DNA of 51,051 nt from Streptococcus sp. HPH0090 (GCF_000411475.1 NZ_KE150466.1:1-51051), one strand, 5' to 3'; shown: positions 8,546-17,005, counted from the stretch's first letter. The notes: generated by a model from the sequence alone, not told the origin. Program-made: numbers and translations.

Positions 8546-8560
8546 ATGTAAGCGCTTTCT
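8546..8560 (-). promoter_or_regulatory. Candidate CcpA (cre) site upstream of adhE
   Basis: ATGTAAGCGCTTTCT fits WTGNAANCGNWNNCA except for the last base. It lies about 165 bp upstream of the adhE -35 and 35 bp from the end of the MORN gene. The distance makes the target uncertain. Confidence 0.45.
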
Positions 8561-8594
8561 GCGCCTGCGATATAATACCTCCTCTTAGAGGAGG

Positions 8595-9008
8595 TTATTG
8601 CGCTTGTTGAAAGAGCCCTTGTTTAAAGTCACCTTCGTAGACAACTTCTTGCTCGGTAGTTAGTTTACCTTTCCCTTCAGCTTGTCCATTTACGAAGTCA
8701 CCTTCATAAACCCAGCCATCCTTAGCTTGGTAGGTTCCTTTCCCATTAAATGCGCCATTTTTAAATTCACCGGTGTAGGTATCCCCATTTGAGAAGGTCA
8801 ATGTTCCCTGACCATTCATTTTCCCACGGACGATGCTTCCGTCATACACTAGTGAATCACCATCCAGTTTTAAGCCTCCTTGTTTAGGCATATTTCCTAC
8901 AAATACAAGAATGGCACAAAGAACTATGACTACTACAGTCGCAATTTCTAAACGAGGACGAGTTATATAGACACTGTATTTATCATAGAGTTTTTTTAAA
9001 TTATCCAT
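8595..9008 (-). CDS. Membrane-anchored MORN-repeat protein
   Basis: A 137-aa protein of unknown role. After a basic N-terminus, one membrane segment (EIATVVVIVLCAILVFVG, about residues 22-39) is followed by four MORN-like repeats of about 23 residues (GKMNGQGTLTFSNGDTYTGE, GAFNGKGTY..., GQAEGKGKLT...). MORN repeats form beta-hairpin rods that bind lipid or protein partners. The start at 9008 has GAGG 6-7 nt upstream. An ATG 4 codons earlier is possible. The gene overlaps the end of the phosphatase gene by 8 bases, so the two are translated together. A 9-bp hairpin (ACCTCCTCT/AGAGGAGGT) lies at its stop codon but lacks a T-run. Confidence 0.8.
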   Translation of the reverse strand: MDNLKKLYDKYSVYITRPRLEIATVVVIVLCAILVFVGNMPKQGGLKLDGDSLVYDGSIVRGKMNGQGTLTFSNGDTYTGEFKNGAFNGKGTYQAKDGWVYEGDFVNGQAEGKGKLTTEQEVVYEGDFKQGLFQQAQ

Positions 9009-9438
9009 TTTTTGCCTCATTTTCTAAACGTGCTAGCCAAGATTGGCAACCAGCTAAAACTCGATTATAAGTTTCATCAAAATCACCTGTATACCATGGA
9101 TCTGGAACACTTTCAGAAGCGAATGCCTCTATCTTATGATGATGTTCCTGAGGACACATCCGAGTCAAGTCAAGAAGATTCGATTCGTCCATCCCAATGA
9201 TATAATCAAAATATTCTAAATCATCCTTAGAGATTTGTTGCGATGTTTTTGATGAATCATAAGGAATACCGTGAGTTTTAAAGATTTTCTGAGTCCCTTT
9301 GTGAATTGGATTGCCGTGTTCCCAAGAAGAAGTTGCTCGACTTTCAATCTCATAATCATCGGTTAAAGATTTCATCACAAATTCTGCCATCGGGCTTCGG
9401 CAAATATTACCAAGGCAAACAAAAACAACCTTTTTCAT
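9001..9438 (-). CDS. Low-molecular-weight protein-tyrosine phosphatase
   Basis: A 145-aa cytosolic phosphatase. The N-terminal signature VFVCLGNICRSPMAEF contains the CX5R P-loop with the nucleophilic Cys and the Arg. The general-acid Asp lies in VPDPWYTGDFDETY (the DPWY segment), as in the family. Likely substrates are phosphotyrosine proteins, but these cannot be read from sequence. The second of two adjacent ATG codons (9438) is preferred because GAGGAG stands 5 nt before it and homologues start MKK. It is read with the MORN gene, which overlaps its end. Confidence 0.9.
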   Translation of the reverse strand: MKKVVFVCLGNICRSPMAEFVMKSLTDDYEIESRATSSWEHGNPIHKGTQKIFKTHGIPYDSSKTSQQISKDDLEYFDYIIGMDESNLLDLTRMCPQEHHHKIEAFASESVPDPWYTGDFDETYNRVLAGCQSWLARLENEAKNG

Positions 9439-9460
9439 CATTGCTCCTCATTATCATAGA

Positions 9461-9488
9461 AAAACGGGAATGAGATCCACCCCGTTTT
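9461..9488 (-). terminator. Hairpin at the end of yajC
   Basis: The minus strand shows AAAACGGG and CCCGTTTTT flanking a loop. The left arm begins at the yajC stop codon and a T-run follows. It separates yajC from the phosphatase gene. Confidence 0.75.
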
Positions 9489-9807
9489 ATTCTTCAATCG
9501 CGCTTTCGCCGTCAACAACTGTACCTTCAGGTGTAACAGCTTCTTTGACTGGCAAAACTGTTCTAATTGCGCCTAATTCAAAAGTCAAGTAAACTCCATC
9601 TACATCAAGTACAATCGTTTTGTTTTCAGTGTCAACTTCGTCGACTGTACCGTAGAGACCCCCGATAGTGATTACTTCGTAGCCTTTTTGAAGTTTGTTG
9701 AGGCTCTCCATACGTTTTTCAGCTTGTTTCTTTTGAGAACGTTGCATGAAGAACATCAAGCCGAACATCAAAACAAGCATAATCAAGAATGTTAAATTCC
9801 CACCCAT
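9487..9807 (-). CDS. yajC: Preprotein translocase accessory subunit YajC
   Basis: A 106-aa membrane protein. A single N-terminal membrane helix (LTFLIMLVLMFGLMFFM, about residues 4-20) is followed by the diagnostic RSQKKQAEKRMESLNKLQKGYEVIT region and a small beta domain (GGLYGTVDEVDTENKTIVLDVDG). YajC associates with SecDF-YidC in other bacteria. Streptococci generally lack SecDF, so its partner here is uncertain. The acidic tail ends in VDGESAIEE. It lies between tkt and the phosphatase gene and has its own terminator. Confidence 0.9.
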   Translation of the reverse strand: MGGNLTFLIMLVLMFGLMFFMQRSQKKQAEKRMESLNKLQKGYEVITIGGLYGTVDEVDTENKTIVLDVDGVYLTFELGAIRTVLPVKEAVTPEGTVVDGESAIEE

Positions 9808-9894
9808 TATTTTTTACTCCTTTGTAATTCAGATAAAACTACTATATCAAATTTCACTTGTTTTTACAAGATTATACCCTGGTTTTGGGGCAAT

Positions 9895-9922
9895 AAAAAA
9901 CCAGAGCAAAGCTCTGATTTTT
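9895..9922 (-). terminator. Terminator after tkt
   Basis: The minus strand shows CAGAGC, loop TTT, GCTCTG, flanked by AAAA and followed by TTTTTT, directly after the tkt stop. Confidence 0.85.
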
Positions 9923-9923
9923 C

Positions 9924-11900
9924 TTACTTCAAGTTGTTTACAATTTCAACTAAGTTTTCAACTGTAAATCCATATTCTGCTAAAACTTTTGAAGCTGGAG
10001 CAGACGCACCAAAGGTATCAATACCGAGAACCGCTCCATCAAGACCGACGTATTTATACCAGTTTTGAGTTGCTCCCATTTCGACTGCTACACGGCGACG
10101 AACTACATTTGGTAAGATTTCTTCTTTATAGGCTGCATCTTGCGCGTCAAATACATCTGTAGATGGCATGCTGACTACGCGAACTTTTCCACCTTGACTT
10201 GCCAATTCTTTAGCAGCTGCTACTGCTAAGTTCACTTCTGAACCTGTTGCAATCAAGATAGTGTCAAAATCTGCTGCATTTTCATATACAACGTAAGCAC
10301 CTTTCGCAACCTTCTCAAAGTCTGTTCCTTCCTCAACCGTCAAGTTTTGACGAGTCAAGACAAGGGCAGTTGGTGTTTTCTCACTCTTCACTGCAAGGTA
10401 CCAAGCAGCTTGAGTCTCACGCGCATCTGCTGGACGGAAAACATTGAGGTTTGGAATTGCACGAAGTCCTGCCAAGTGTTCAATCGGCTCATGAGTTGGT
10501 CCATCTTCACCAACTGCGATTGAATCGTGAGTAAAGACATAGGTTACAGGAAGACCTTGTAGGGCTGACAAACGAACTGCCGCTTTAAGGTAATCTGAGA
10601 ATACGAAGAATGTTCCGCCATAAACACGAAGTCCACCGTGAAGAGCCATTCCGTTTAAGACTGTACCCATAGCAAATTCACGAACACCAAATTGGATATT
10701 ACGGTTCAAGCGATTTGCATCGTCCTGTAGTCCGTCAGTTTTGATGTAAGTCATATTTGAATGTGCAAGGTCAGCTGATCCACCAAGGAAGGTTGGCAAT
10801 TTAGCAGCCACTACATTCAAGGCATCCTGACTTGAGTTACGAGTTGCTTGAGAGAAACCATTTTCTAGAGCTGGGAAGTCTTCTGGAGTCACCTCAACTG
10901 GATCACGTCCGTCAATAATTGCTTCCACTTCTGCTGCGAGTTCTGGATGAGCTTCTTTATAATCTGCAACTAGTTTTGTCCATGCTTCATATGCTGATGC
11001 ACCTCGGTCCGCAACATTTTCTTTGAAATCAGCATAAACTTCTGCTGGAATTTCAAATGGTTCATAGTTCCAACCAAGTGCTTGGCGAGTTGCTGCAGTT
11101 TCATCTGCTCCAAGAGGGGCACCGTGTACGGCATTGGTTCCTTGTTTGTTTGGAGAACCATAACCAATAACAGTTTTCACTTCAATCAAAGATGGTTTTC
11201 CTGAAGCCTTAGCTTCTTCGATTGCAGCATGAATCGCTTCTAAGTCTGTTCCATCTTCTACCAAGGCTGTATGCCAACCATAAGCATTATAACGATCACG
11301 AACGCTTTCTGTGAATGAATCTTTTGTCTCGCCATCCAAGTTGATATCATTTGAATCATAAAGAACAACCAACTTGTCAAGCTTTTGCAAGCCTGCATAA
11401 GAAGCAGCTTCGCTTGAGACACCTTCCATCAAGTCACCATCTCCACAGACAACGTAAGTGTAGTGGTCAAAGATGTTATAGCCTTCGCGGTTGTACTTAG
11501 CCGCAAGGAAACGTTCTGCTTGTGCAAAACCTGTCGCGGTCGCAATCCCTTGTCCTAGAGGACCTGTTGTTGCATCTACCCCTGCTGTATGACCAAATTC
11601 TGGGTGACCTGGAGTTTTAGAGCCCCATTGACGGAAGCTCTTCACTTCGTCCATGCTCACATCTTCAAATCCAGAGAGATGAAGAAGGGCGTAGAGGAGC
11701 ATTGAACCATGACCTGCTGAAAGAATAAAGCGGTCACGGTTAATCCAGTTTGGTTGAGCTGGATTGATACGAAGTTCTTTAGTGAATAGGCTGTATGCCA
11801 TCGGTGCAGCTCCCATAACCACTCCTGGGTGACCTGAGTTCGCTTTATTGATAGCGTCAATACCTAGAAAACGAATCGCATTAACAGATAGATTTGACAT
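9924..11900 (-). CDS. tkt: Transketolase
   Basis: A 658-aa thiamine-diphosphate enzyme that moves two-carbon ketol units between sugar phosphates in the pentose phosphate pathway. The N-terminal cofactor domain has [14 protein letters not shown] and the ThDP motif [18 protein letters not shown] followed by [10 protein letters not shown]. The middle pyrimidine domain shows [20 protein letters not shown], and the C-terminal domain contains [10 protein letters not shown]. The length is normal for the family. A plausible extended -10 (TGGTATACT, 11928-11936) lies 28-33 nt before the ATG. The gene is monocistronic with its own terminator. Confidence 0.96.
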   Translation of the reverse strand: MSNLSVNAIRFLGIDAINKANSGHPGVVMGAAPMAYSLFTKELRINPAQPNWINRDRFILSAGHGSMLLYALLHLSGFEDVSMDEVKSFRQWGSKTPGHPEFGHTAGVDATTGPLGQGIATATGFAQAERFLAAKYNREGYNIFDHYTYVVCGDGDLMEGVSSEAASYAGLQKLDKLVVLYDSNDINLDGETKDSFTESVRDRYNAYGWHTALVEDGTDLEAIHAAIEEAKASGKPSLIEVKTVIGYGSPNKQGTNAVHGAPLGADETAATRQALGWNYEPFEIPAEVYADFKENVADRGASAYEAWTKLVADYKEAHPELAAEVEAIIDGRDPVEVTPEDFPALENGFSQATRNSSQDALNVVAAKLPTFLGGSADLAHSNMTYIKTDGLQDDANRLNRNIQFGVREFAMGTVLNGMALHGGLRVYGGTFFVFSDYLKAAVRLSALQGLPVTYVFTHDSIAVGEDGPTHEPIEHLAGLRAIPNLNVFRPADARETQAAWYLAVKSEKTPTALVLTRQNLTVEEGTDFEKVAKGAYVVYENAADFDTILIATGSEVNLAVAAAKELASQGGKVRVVSMPSTDVFDAQDAAYKEEILPNVVRRRVAVEMGATQNWYKYVGLDGAVLGIDTFGASAPASKVLAEYGFTVENLVEIVNNLK

Positions 11901-12018
11901 AGAATTTCCTTTCTCTTTGAGGTGATAAGTATACCACTCATCCTATTTTACTATTATATGAAAAAATACCTAGAATAGCAATAAAACAATTTACTATAAA
12001 ATGACTCAGCCGATTAAA

Positions 12019-12639
12019 CTAATTTCTAGTCGCTTGATAAAAAGGCAATAATTTTTCAAAAGTTTGGTCCAGTTCATCTAAAACTGTATCTAGAGTTTCT
12101 TCATCAGTGACTGGAACATCCGCTTTTATTAATACTTTGCGAATCTCTTGGTTAGATAACTGTTGTCTCAAAAGTTGTCTATTCTCCTCAGTAGCCTGCA
12201 CTCTATAACTCTCATCGTTTTTCTGAACCCAATAATAGATTCCCTCAACTACTGGCACATCCAAAACTTTAGCCTGTTTTGATAAGGTAGCTTCATCTTT
12301 CTTTCTCTCTATAAAACTAACTTCCAAAGAAATACCCCAACTATTCTGATTCCCATACAAACGAAGAGCCATCATGGGTTCTGTTATTTGTCCCTCTCGC
12401 TGTAAATAAGCCCAAAAATGGGGACGTAATCTCTGTGCTTGGTTCATCCATTGACTAGTTTGGTGTAACTGCCAATCAGAGTGTCTAGCTTGAAAGCACT
12501 TAGCTATGTGAGTAAATGACTTTCGTGCCTCTTGCCCTTTTTTACGCAATACAAGCATTTTCTCCCTATCATCCCCAGCCTTGTCGGGATTCCGATACTG
12601 TTCTCCTTGATATGCAAGGTAGTCCTCTATTTCTTTCAT
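12019..12639 (-). CDS. Conserved hypothetical protein, possibly HI_0552 ("G6PD_bact") family
   Basis: A 206-aa soluble protein, charged and helix-rich, with no signal peptide or membrane segment. The N-terminus (KEIEDYLAYQGEQYRNPDK) and the later RPHFWAYLQREGQ and MALRLYGNQNSWGISLEVSF segments recall a small streptococcal family once labelled glucose-6-phosphate dehydrogenase (HI_0552 family). I see no Rossmann dinucleotide motif, so that enzyme name should not be taken literally. The ATG at 12639 has AAGGAAG upstream. It begins 12 nt after the hairpin that ends jag, so it may be expressed by read-through from the rnpA-yidC-jag operon. The function is not known to me. Confidence 0.75.
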   Translation of the reverse strand: MKEIEDYLAYQGEQYRNPDKAGDDREKMLVLRKKGQEARKSFTHIAKCFQARHSDWQLHQTSQWMNQAQRLRPHFWAYLQREGQITEPMMALRLYGNQNSWGISLEVSFIERKKDEATLSKQAKVLDVPVVEGIYYWVQKNDESYRVQATEENRQLLRQQLSNQEIRKVLIKADVPVTDEETLDTVLDELDQTFEKLLPFYQATRN

Positions 12640-12660
12640 TTGCTTCCTTCTTTAGTGAGA

Positions 12661-12687
12661 AAAAAATCAGGAAAAACCTGATTTTTT
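12661..12687 (-). terminator. Terminator after jag
   Basis: A perfect stem AAAAAATCAGG/CCTGATTTTTT with loop AAAAA lies 7 nt after the jag stop, with a T-run in both directions. Confidence 0.85.
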
Positions 12688-12694
12688 ATTTATC

Positions 12695-13651
12695 TTATTC
12701 TGTATCAACTACAACGTAACGGTTTGGTTCGTCACCTTCAGAATAACTCGTTACACCTTCCATTCGTGAGATGATACGATGGATAATTTTACGCTCGCTA
12801 CTTGACATTGGATCTGTCATCTGACTACGTCCTTCTTCCAAGACACGTGTAGCCAATTTCTGTGCGTAACTCTGCAAGACTTCTGCACGATGTTCCACAT
12901 AATCATTCACATTGATCGTGATGTAGAAAGTTTTTGAATAACGGTTATAAAGGTAATTTTGTGCCAAAAGTTGAAGAGATTTCAAAACTTTACCATGATA
13001 ACCAATAATACGACCTGGCTCATTTGTGTCAATTTGCATATTGATAGAGCGGCGGTTAGAGGTACTAGAAATAGTTCCCTCAACATCCATATCATCGATG
13101 ATTGCTTGAACATAGTTGGTTACTTCTTCAACAACCTTTTCAGTGTCATAAGTTGGTTCGACTTTCAAACCAAGGTTTTCTAAATCGCTACTTTGTTCTT
13201 CGTCAGCATTTTCTTGAGTTTCTTCAGGTTCCAATTCTTTTAAAACAGCAATATGCCCTGTTTCCTCTAAAATCGTACTTGCTTCTTTATCGTTTTTAAG
13301 AATTTCAGCCTTGACTTCTTCAGAAATTTCTTGCCCTTCTTCTTCGATTTTCTTGATAGCTGCAACTACATGCCCCAAGTCAACTGTCGCTTCACTGACT
13401 GTTTTTACTGGGTCATTTTGATCATTAATTTCTTTTGGAACGCCTTTGATAGCCTGCTGATTTGCTTTTACAACAGTAGTCTCACTAATTGCTTCAATAT
13501 CAACTTGAGCTGGTTTCTTTCCGAAAAGTCCAAATAATCCTTTTTTCTCTTTCGAAACAACTTTGATATGAGCTTTCATTCTCGGAATATTTAATTCATT
13601 CAATCCTTTTTGGATTGCTTCTTCAACAGTTGAACCTGTAAATAATACCAT
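12695..13651 (-). CDS. jag: RNA-binding protein Jag/KhpB (Jag-N, KH and R3H domains)
   Basis: A 318-aa RNA-binding regulator. The N-terminal Jag domain (GSTVEEAIQKGLNELNIPR ... KKGLFGLFGKKPAQVDIE, residues 1-55) precedes a long acidic linker (about 60-165, rich in Glu). A KH domain follows with the GxxG-like loop GRIIGYHGKVLKSLQLL, and then an R3H domain with SSERKIIHRI. In streptococci KhpB works with KhpA in control of cell elongation and division. It is the last gene of rnpA-yidC-jag, 14 nt after yidC. Confidence 0.93.
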   Translation of the reverse strand: MVLFTGSTVEEAIQKGLNELNIPRMKAHIKVVSKEKKGLFGLFGKKPAQVDIEAISETTVVKANQQAIKGVPKEINDQNDPVKTVSEATVDLGHVVAAIKKIEEEGQEISEEVKAEILKNDKEASTILEETGHIAVLKELEPEETQENADEEQSSDLENLGLKVEPTYDTEKVVEEVTNYVQAIIDDMDVEGTISSTSNRRSINMQIDTNEPGRIIGYHGKVLKSLQLLAQNYLYNRYSKTFYITINVNDYVEHRAEVLQSYAQKLATRVLEEGRSQMTDPMSSSERKIIHRIISRMEGVTSYSEGDEPNRYVVVDTE

Positions 13652-13665
13652 TATCAGATTTCTCC

Positions 13666-14481
13666 TTACTTTTTCTTTTTCTGTGCTTTCTTCAGAGCTT
13701 TTCTTTTCTTAGCTTCTAGATCTCTTTTAGCCTTCACATCTGCTTCACGCTCTTCAATGATTTTGAAGGGGTTGTTCAAAAGGTAAGTTTGCAATACTTG
13801 ATAAGCGTTTGAAACCGTCCAATAAAGAGCAACACCGCTTGGTGCAGACATTGCAAAAAAGAAGATGATGACAGGCATTCCATACATCATAGCTGTCATT
13901 GCACCATTTTTTTCAGGTAAGGCTTTGTTTGAAAGCCAACTACTGAAGAAAGTGAATAAGGCAGCTAAAATTGGTAATACCAAAGTAGTGTCAACTCCAC
14001 CTAGATTGAACCACAAAAAATGGCCAGTCTTCAAAAAATCTACGTACGATAAAGCTTGGAAAAGGGCCAATAGAATTGGCATTTGAATCAAAAGTGGCCA
14101 AAACGATGCAGATTGCTTAATTCCCAATTCTTTAAATAGTTTGCGTGTTTCCTGATCTAGCTTAGTGCGACTTTCCATATCGCGACCTGGATAACGTTCG
14201 CGCAATTCTTTTATACGAGGCTGCGCTTCTTGCATTTTTCTGGATGCTACCATTTGCGTTTGAAAGACCGGTAATAAGATTGTTCGAATCAAGACTGTGA
14301 AAATAATGATCCCTAAACCAATACTTACATTAAAGGACAAAAAACGAATGGTTTCAGCAAAAAAATAAACAAGTTTACTCCAAAAATCTGCCGAGTCAGC
14401 AGAGACTTCACTAGTTGCACAAGCAGTCATTACCAACAAGGACAAACCTAGTACACTAGTCAACTGTAATTTCTTCTTCAC
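13666..14481 (-). CDS. yidC: Membrane protein insertase YidC/Oxa1 (lipoprotein form)
   Basis: A 271-aa insertase. The N-terminus is a lipoprotein signal peptide with lipobox VMTAC, so Cys21 would be lipidated. Five membrane segments follow, with a cytoplasmic hairpin between the first two that is rich in Arg/Glu ([21 protein letters not shown]), as in the family. The tail is strongly basic and ends in KKAQKKKK, a likely ribosome contact. The position after rnpA identifies it as the YidC1-type copy; streptococci usually carry a second copy elsewhere. Its start overlaps the end of rnpA by 26 bases. Confidence 0.94.
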   Translation of the reverse strand: MKKKLQLTSVLGLSLLVMTACATSEVSADSADFWSKLVYFFAETIRFLSFNVSIGLGIIIFTVLIRTILLPVFQTQMVASRKMQEAQPRIKELRERYPGRDMESRTKLDQETRKLFKELGIKQSASFWPLLIQMPILLALFQALSYVDFLKTGHFLWFNLGGVDTTLVLPILAALFTFFSSWLSNKALPEKNGAMTAMMYGMPVIIFFFAMSAPSGVALYWTVSNAYQVLQTYLLNNPFKIIEEREADVKAKRDLEAKKRKALKKAQKKKK

Positions 14482-14827
14482 TCCTATTTCCTTCCTGGTA
14501 TATCTTTGCTAATCTCAAAACATGAAGTAGGTTTTTTTCGATTTCTGCATATTCTAGAGTTTCAACACCTTTTCGAGCAATGACAACAAAGTCTACATTA
14601 TCAACTATCTGATGACTGTTTTCAATCAAAACATGTCGAATTCTTCGCTTGATTTGATTTCTTGTTACAGCATTTCCTAACTTCTTACTAACTGATAAAC
14701 CTACTCGAAAATGTTGTTGTTGGTTTTCTAATCGATAAATAACAAATTTTCGATTAGCTACACTTTCTCCCTCTTTAAATATGGCATCGAAATCTTTCTC
14801 TTTTTTTACACGAAAGCTTTTTCTCAA
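14456..14827 (-). CDS. rnpA: Ribonuclease P protein component
   Basis: A 123-aa basic protein that, with the RNase P RNA, matures tRNA 5' ends. The family signature is [12 protein letters not shown], with [16 protein letters not shown] at the N-terminus and [14 protein letters not shown] near the C-terminus. The start codon is TTG at 14827. GGAG stands 8 nt upstream of it, while the nearest ATG (14837) is out of frame and only 1 nt from the same GGAG. A -35/-10 pair lies at 14859-14886. It is the first gene of rnpA-yidC-jag. Confidence 0.93.
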   Translation of the reverse strand: MRKSFRVKKEKDFDAIFKEGESVANRKFVIYRLENQQQHFRVGLSVSKKLGNAVTRNQIKRRIRHVLIENSHQIVDNVDFVVIARKGVETLEYAEIEKNLLHVLRLAKIYQEGNRSEEEITVD

Positions 14828-14858
14828 AAATCATACTCCATCTAATAAAACTACTACT

Positions 14859-14886
14859 ATTATACCATAAAATTTCAAAAAGCCAA
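14859..14886 (-). promoter_or_regulatory. rnpA operon promoter
   Basis: The minus strand has -35 TTGGCT (14881-14886), a 16-bp spacer and an extended -10 TGGTATAAT (14859-14867). The start would be near 14852, giving a leader of about 25 nt. Confidence 0.7.
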
Positions 14887-14917
14887 TCATAGCAAGGTTT
14901 CAAGCTATTTGTGCTGC

Positions 14918-14949
14918 AAAAAAATGACCATTTAAAAAATGAATGGCCA
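14918..14949 (-). terminator. Second terminator downstream of the csRNA
   Basis: The minus strand shows TGGCCATT and AATGGTCA paired across a 9-base loop, followed by TTTTTTT. It lies 33 bases past the csRNA terminator, so it acts either as a backup or as the end of another short transcript. Confidence 0.65.
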
Positions 14950-14982
14950 GAATCAATGAGAATTTACTACTTTTTCCTGAGT

Positions 14983-15079
14983 AAAAAACAAAAGTCACTC
15001 CAAGGAGTGACTTTTGTCGGAGATTATTATGAAAAAGTTTAGAATTCTATTAAATAAAGTTAGGAGGTCTTTATTTAAT
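14983..15079 (-). ncRNA. CiaR-dependent small RNA (csRNA family)
   Basis: A predicted RNA of about 97 nt. Its 5' hairpin has the perfect 11-bp stem ATTAAATAAAG/CTTTATTTAAT around the loop ACCTCCTAA, which is complementary to a Shine-Dalgarno sequence. A single-stranded middle follows, containing CTTTTTCATAATAATCTCCG, which matches the complement of an SD plus AUG start region. The 3' end is a terminator stem ACAAAAGTCACTCC/GAGTGACTTTTGT with a T-run. This two-hairpin design with anti-SD/anti-AUG segments is that of the csRNAs, which block translation of competence and transport genes in S. pneumoniae and relatives. A perfect CiaR box precedes it. Which csRNA number it corresponds to cannot be assigned here. 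Confidence 0.88.
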
Positions 15080-15085
15080 GATTAT

Positions 15086-15118
15086 AGTATACATACTCAT
15101 CCTTAAATTGAACTTAAA
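15086..15118 (-). promoter_or_regulatory. CiaR box and promoter of the csRNA
   Basis: The minus strand reads TTTAAGTTCAATTTAAG (15102-15118), an exact TTTAAG-N5-TTTAAG CiaR direct repeat. Ten bases later comes -10 TATACT (15086-15091). This spacing is that of CiaR-activated promoters, in which the repeat replaces a normal -35. Confidence 0.88.
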
Positions 15119-15133
15119 GTTCCTCTTTTTTCT

Positions 15134-16471
15134 TTAATTTTTAAAACTATGGATTGGAGCAGGTATCTGACCACCACGAGAAATAAAATCTACTGATGAA
15201 GCCCCGTTGACTTTCATAACCGGAGCAGTACCTAAAAGACCACCAAACTCAATCATATCTCCCTCTTTTCCTTTAGGGATAATACGAACTGCCGTTGTTT
15301 TCATATTGATAACTCCGATAGCAGCTTCATCTGCAATCATAGCCGCAATCGTTTCAGCAGGGGTATCCGCAGGAATGGCAATCATATCTAAACCGACTGA
15401 ACAAATAGCGGTCATGGCTTCTAATTTTTCAAGGTTTAGGGAACCATTCTGTACGGCAGCAATCATGCCTTCGTCTTCAGAAACTGGGATAAAGGCACCT
15501 GAAAGACCACCGACTTGGTTACAAGCCATAACACCACCTTTTTTAACCTGATCATTCAAAAGTGCTAGGGCTGCAGTTGTTCCATGAGTTCCAACTGTTT
15601 CCAATCCCATTTCCTCAAGAACACGTGCCACAGAATCGCCAACTGCTGGAGTTGGGGCCAAGCTCAAATCAACGATTCCAAAATCAACTCCGAGACGCTC
15701 ACTAGCCATTTGACCAACTAATTGACCAATACGGGTAATCTTGAAAGCTGTCTTTTTAACAGTTTCAGCAACTACATCAAAGCTTTCCCCACGAACCTTT
15801 TCCAAGGCACGTTTGACAACACCTGGACCTGAAACACCAACATTAATAATAACATCAGCTTCACCAACTCCATGAAAGGCTCCTGCCATAAAAGGGTTGT
15901 CCTCAACTGCATTGGCAAAAACGACTAGCTTCGCAGCTCCCATTTCTGAAAGCTCAGCTGTTTCCTTGATAATTCGGCCCATATCTGCTACAGCAGTCAT
16001 ATTGATCCCTGACTTAGTTGAACCTATATTGACAGAAGAGCAAACCTTATCTGTCTCTGCTAGAGCACGTGGAATAGAATTTATTAGAATTTCATCACCT
16101 TTTTGGTAACCTTTTTGTACCAAGGCAGAAAAACCTCCAATAAAATCTACTCCAATTTTTTTAGCAGCTCTATCCAAAGCTTTAGCCAACACTACATAAT
16201 CTGTCGCATCCGTAGCCGCGCCAATTAAGGAGATTGGAGTTACCGATACTCGCTTATTTACAATGGGAATCCCCAGTTCAGCGGCAATTTCATCACCGAC
16301 AGCAACTAAGTTAGATGCCTTTGTAGTAATTTTTTCATAAATTTTATCTGCAGCCTTATTAATATCTGGATCGATACAATCAAGAAGAGAAATTCCCATT
16401 GTAATTGTTCTGATATCAAAATTCTGCTCTTCAATCATTGAGATTGTTTCTGTGACTTGTCTAATATCCAT
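15134..16471 (-). CDS. UPF0210 (PFL/DUF711) family protein
   Basis: A 445-aa conserved cytosolic protein of unknown biochemical role, in the family containing pneumococcal SP_0239. It starts [22 protein letters not shown] and shows family segments such as [39 protein letters not shown] and [16 protein letters not shown]. The length is normal. GGAGG stands upstream of the ATG at 16471. The gene lies 9 nt after the UPF0237 ACT-domain gene, and the two are paired in many Firmicutes and archaea, suggesting one function, perhaps amino-acid sensing with an enzyme. Its transcript would run toward the csRNA, and the csRNA promoter begins 16 nt past its stop. Confidence 0.88.
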   Translation of the reverse strand: MDIRQVTETISMIEEQNFDIRTITMGISLLDCIDPDINKAADKIYEKITTKASNLVAVGDEIAAELGIPIVNKRVSVTPISLIGAATDATDYVVLAKALDRAAKKIGVDFIGGFSALVQKGYQKGDEILINSIPRALAETDKVCSSVNIGSTKSGINMTAVADMGRIIKETAELSEMGAAKLVVFANAVEDNPFMAGAFHGVGEADVIINVGVSGPGVVKRALEKVRGESFDVVAETVKKTAFKITRIGQLVGQMASERLGVDFGIVDLSLAPTPAVGDSVARVLEEMGLETVGTHGTTAALALLNDQVKKGGVMACNQVGGLSGAFIPVSEDEGMIAAVQNGSLNLEKLEAMTAICSVGLDMIAIPADTPAETIAAMIADEAAIGVINMKTTAVRIIPKGKEGDMIEFGGLLGTAPVMKVNGASSVDFISRGGQIPAPIHSFKN

Positions 16472-16480
16472 ACACGCCTC

Positions 16481-16747
16481 CTAGATATTATACATAGCAT
16501 CAAAAATTGCAGCACTCTGAATATTGATTTTGACATTCAAAGTCTGACCAAAAGCCTCAAACTCATTTCTCAAATGAGTAAAATCTTGTTTTTCTTCACT
16601 AGATACCACAGCCATCATTGTGAAGAACTCGTCCAATACAGTTTGTGAAATATCATCAATATTTAATCCTAATTCAGCAATCTTAGTTGCAACACCTGCA
16701 ACAATCCCACCTTTATCTTTTCCAACTACAGTTATGATAGCTTTCAT
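16481..16747 (-). CDS. UPF0237 ACT-domain protein
   Basis: An 88-aa single ACT domain (MKAIITVVGKDKGGIVAGVATKIAELGLNIDD and so on). ACT domains bind amino acids or similar ligands at a dimer interface. The G-D/K-x-G-I-V-A turn is the usual ligand loop. GGAGGG lies 7 nt before the ATG, and a possible extended -10 (TGCTATACT) lies about 57 nt further upstream at 16804-16812. It is the first gene of a two-gene operon with UPF0210. Confidence 0.88.
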   Translation of the reverse strand: MKAIITVVGKDKGGIVAGVATKIAELGLNIDDISQTVLDEFFTMMAVVSSEEKQDFTHLRNEFEAFGQTLNVKINIQSAAIFDAMYNI

Positions 16748-16830
16748 ATCGACCCTCCATTTTTAAACTATAGAAAATCTAATTTTGTAATTTTCTTTTT
16801 TTCAGTATAGCATATTTACAACAAAAAAAC

Positions 16831-16889
16831 TAAAAAACGCCTGCTTACGAAATTGTTCTTAAAAGAAAAACAATTTCGTAAACAAGCGT
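16831..16889 (-). terminator. Terminator of the ribosomal protein operon (after rplQ)
   Basis: On the minus strand a long stem pairs AACAATTTCGTAA and TTACGAAATTGTT, extended by ACGC/GCGT, and ends in TTTTTTAG. It lies about 115 nt past the rplQ stop. Confidence 0.85.
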
Positions 16890-16989
16890 CTACCCGACCA
16901 TCTTATGATGAGTGTTCCCGCTAGGACAAAAGTCCTAGCGGTAGACCAGAGCTAGACTAAGAGCACAAGGCTCCATCATCATAACACTC
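16888..16989 (-). other. Structured 3' region between rplQ and its terminator
   Basis: A gene-free stretch with several helices. A perfect 10-bp hairpin (CCGCTAGGAC/GTCCTAGCGG, 16918-16941) sits inside a 7-bp outer helix (16888-16894 with 16940-16946, sharing two positions). Two further helices compete: 16903-16911 with 16976-16984 (9 bp) and 16910-16916 with 16983-16989 (7 bp). They share bases and so exclude each other. I recognise no known RNA family. Confidence 0.5.
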
Positions 16990-17005
16990 AACAAAATTGA
17001 TGATT

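Noticed and set aside
15029..15140. Two short plus-strand ORFs with apparent Shine-Dalgarno sequences (25 and 19 codons).
   Set aside because: The SD-like sequences are the complements of the csRNA anti-SD loop and linker on the minus strand, which fully explain them.
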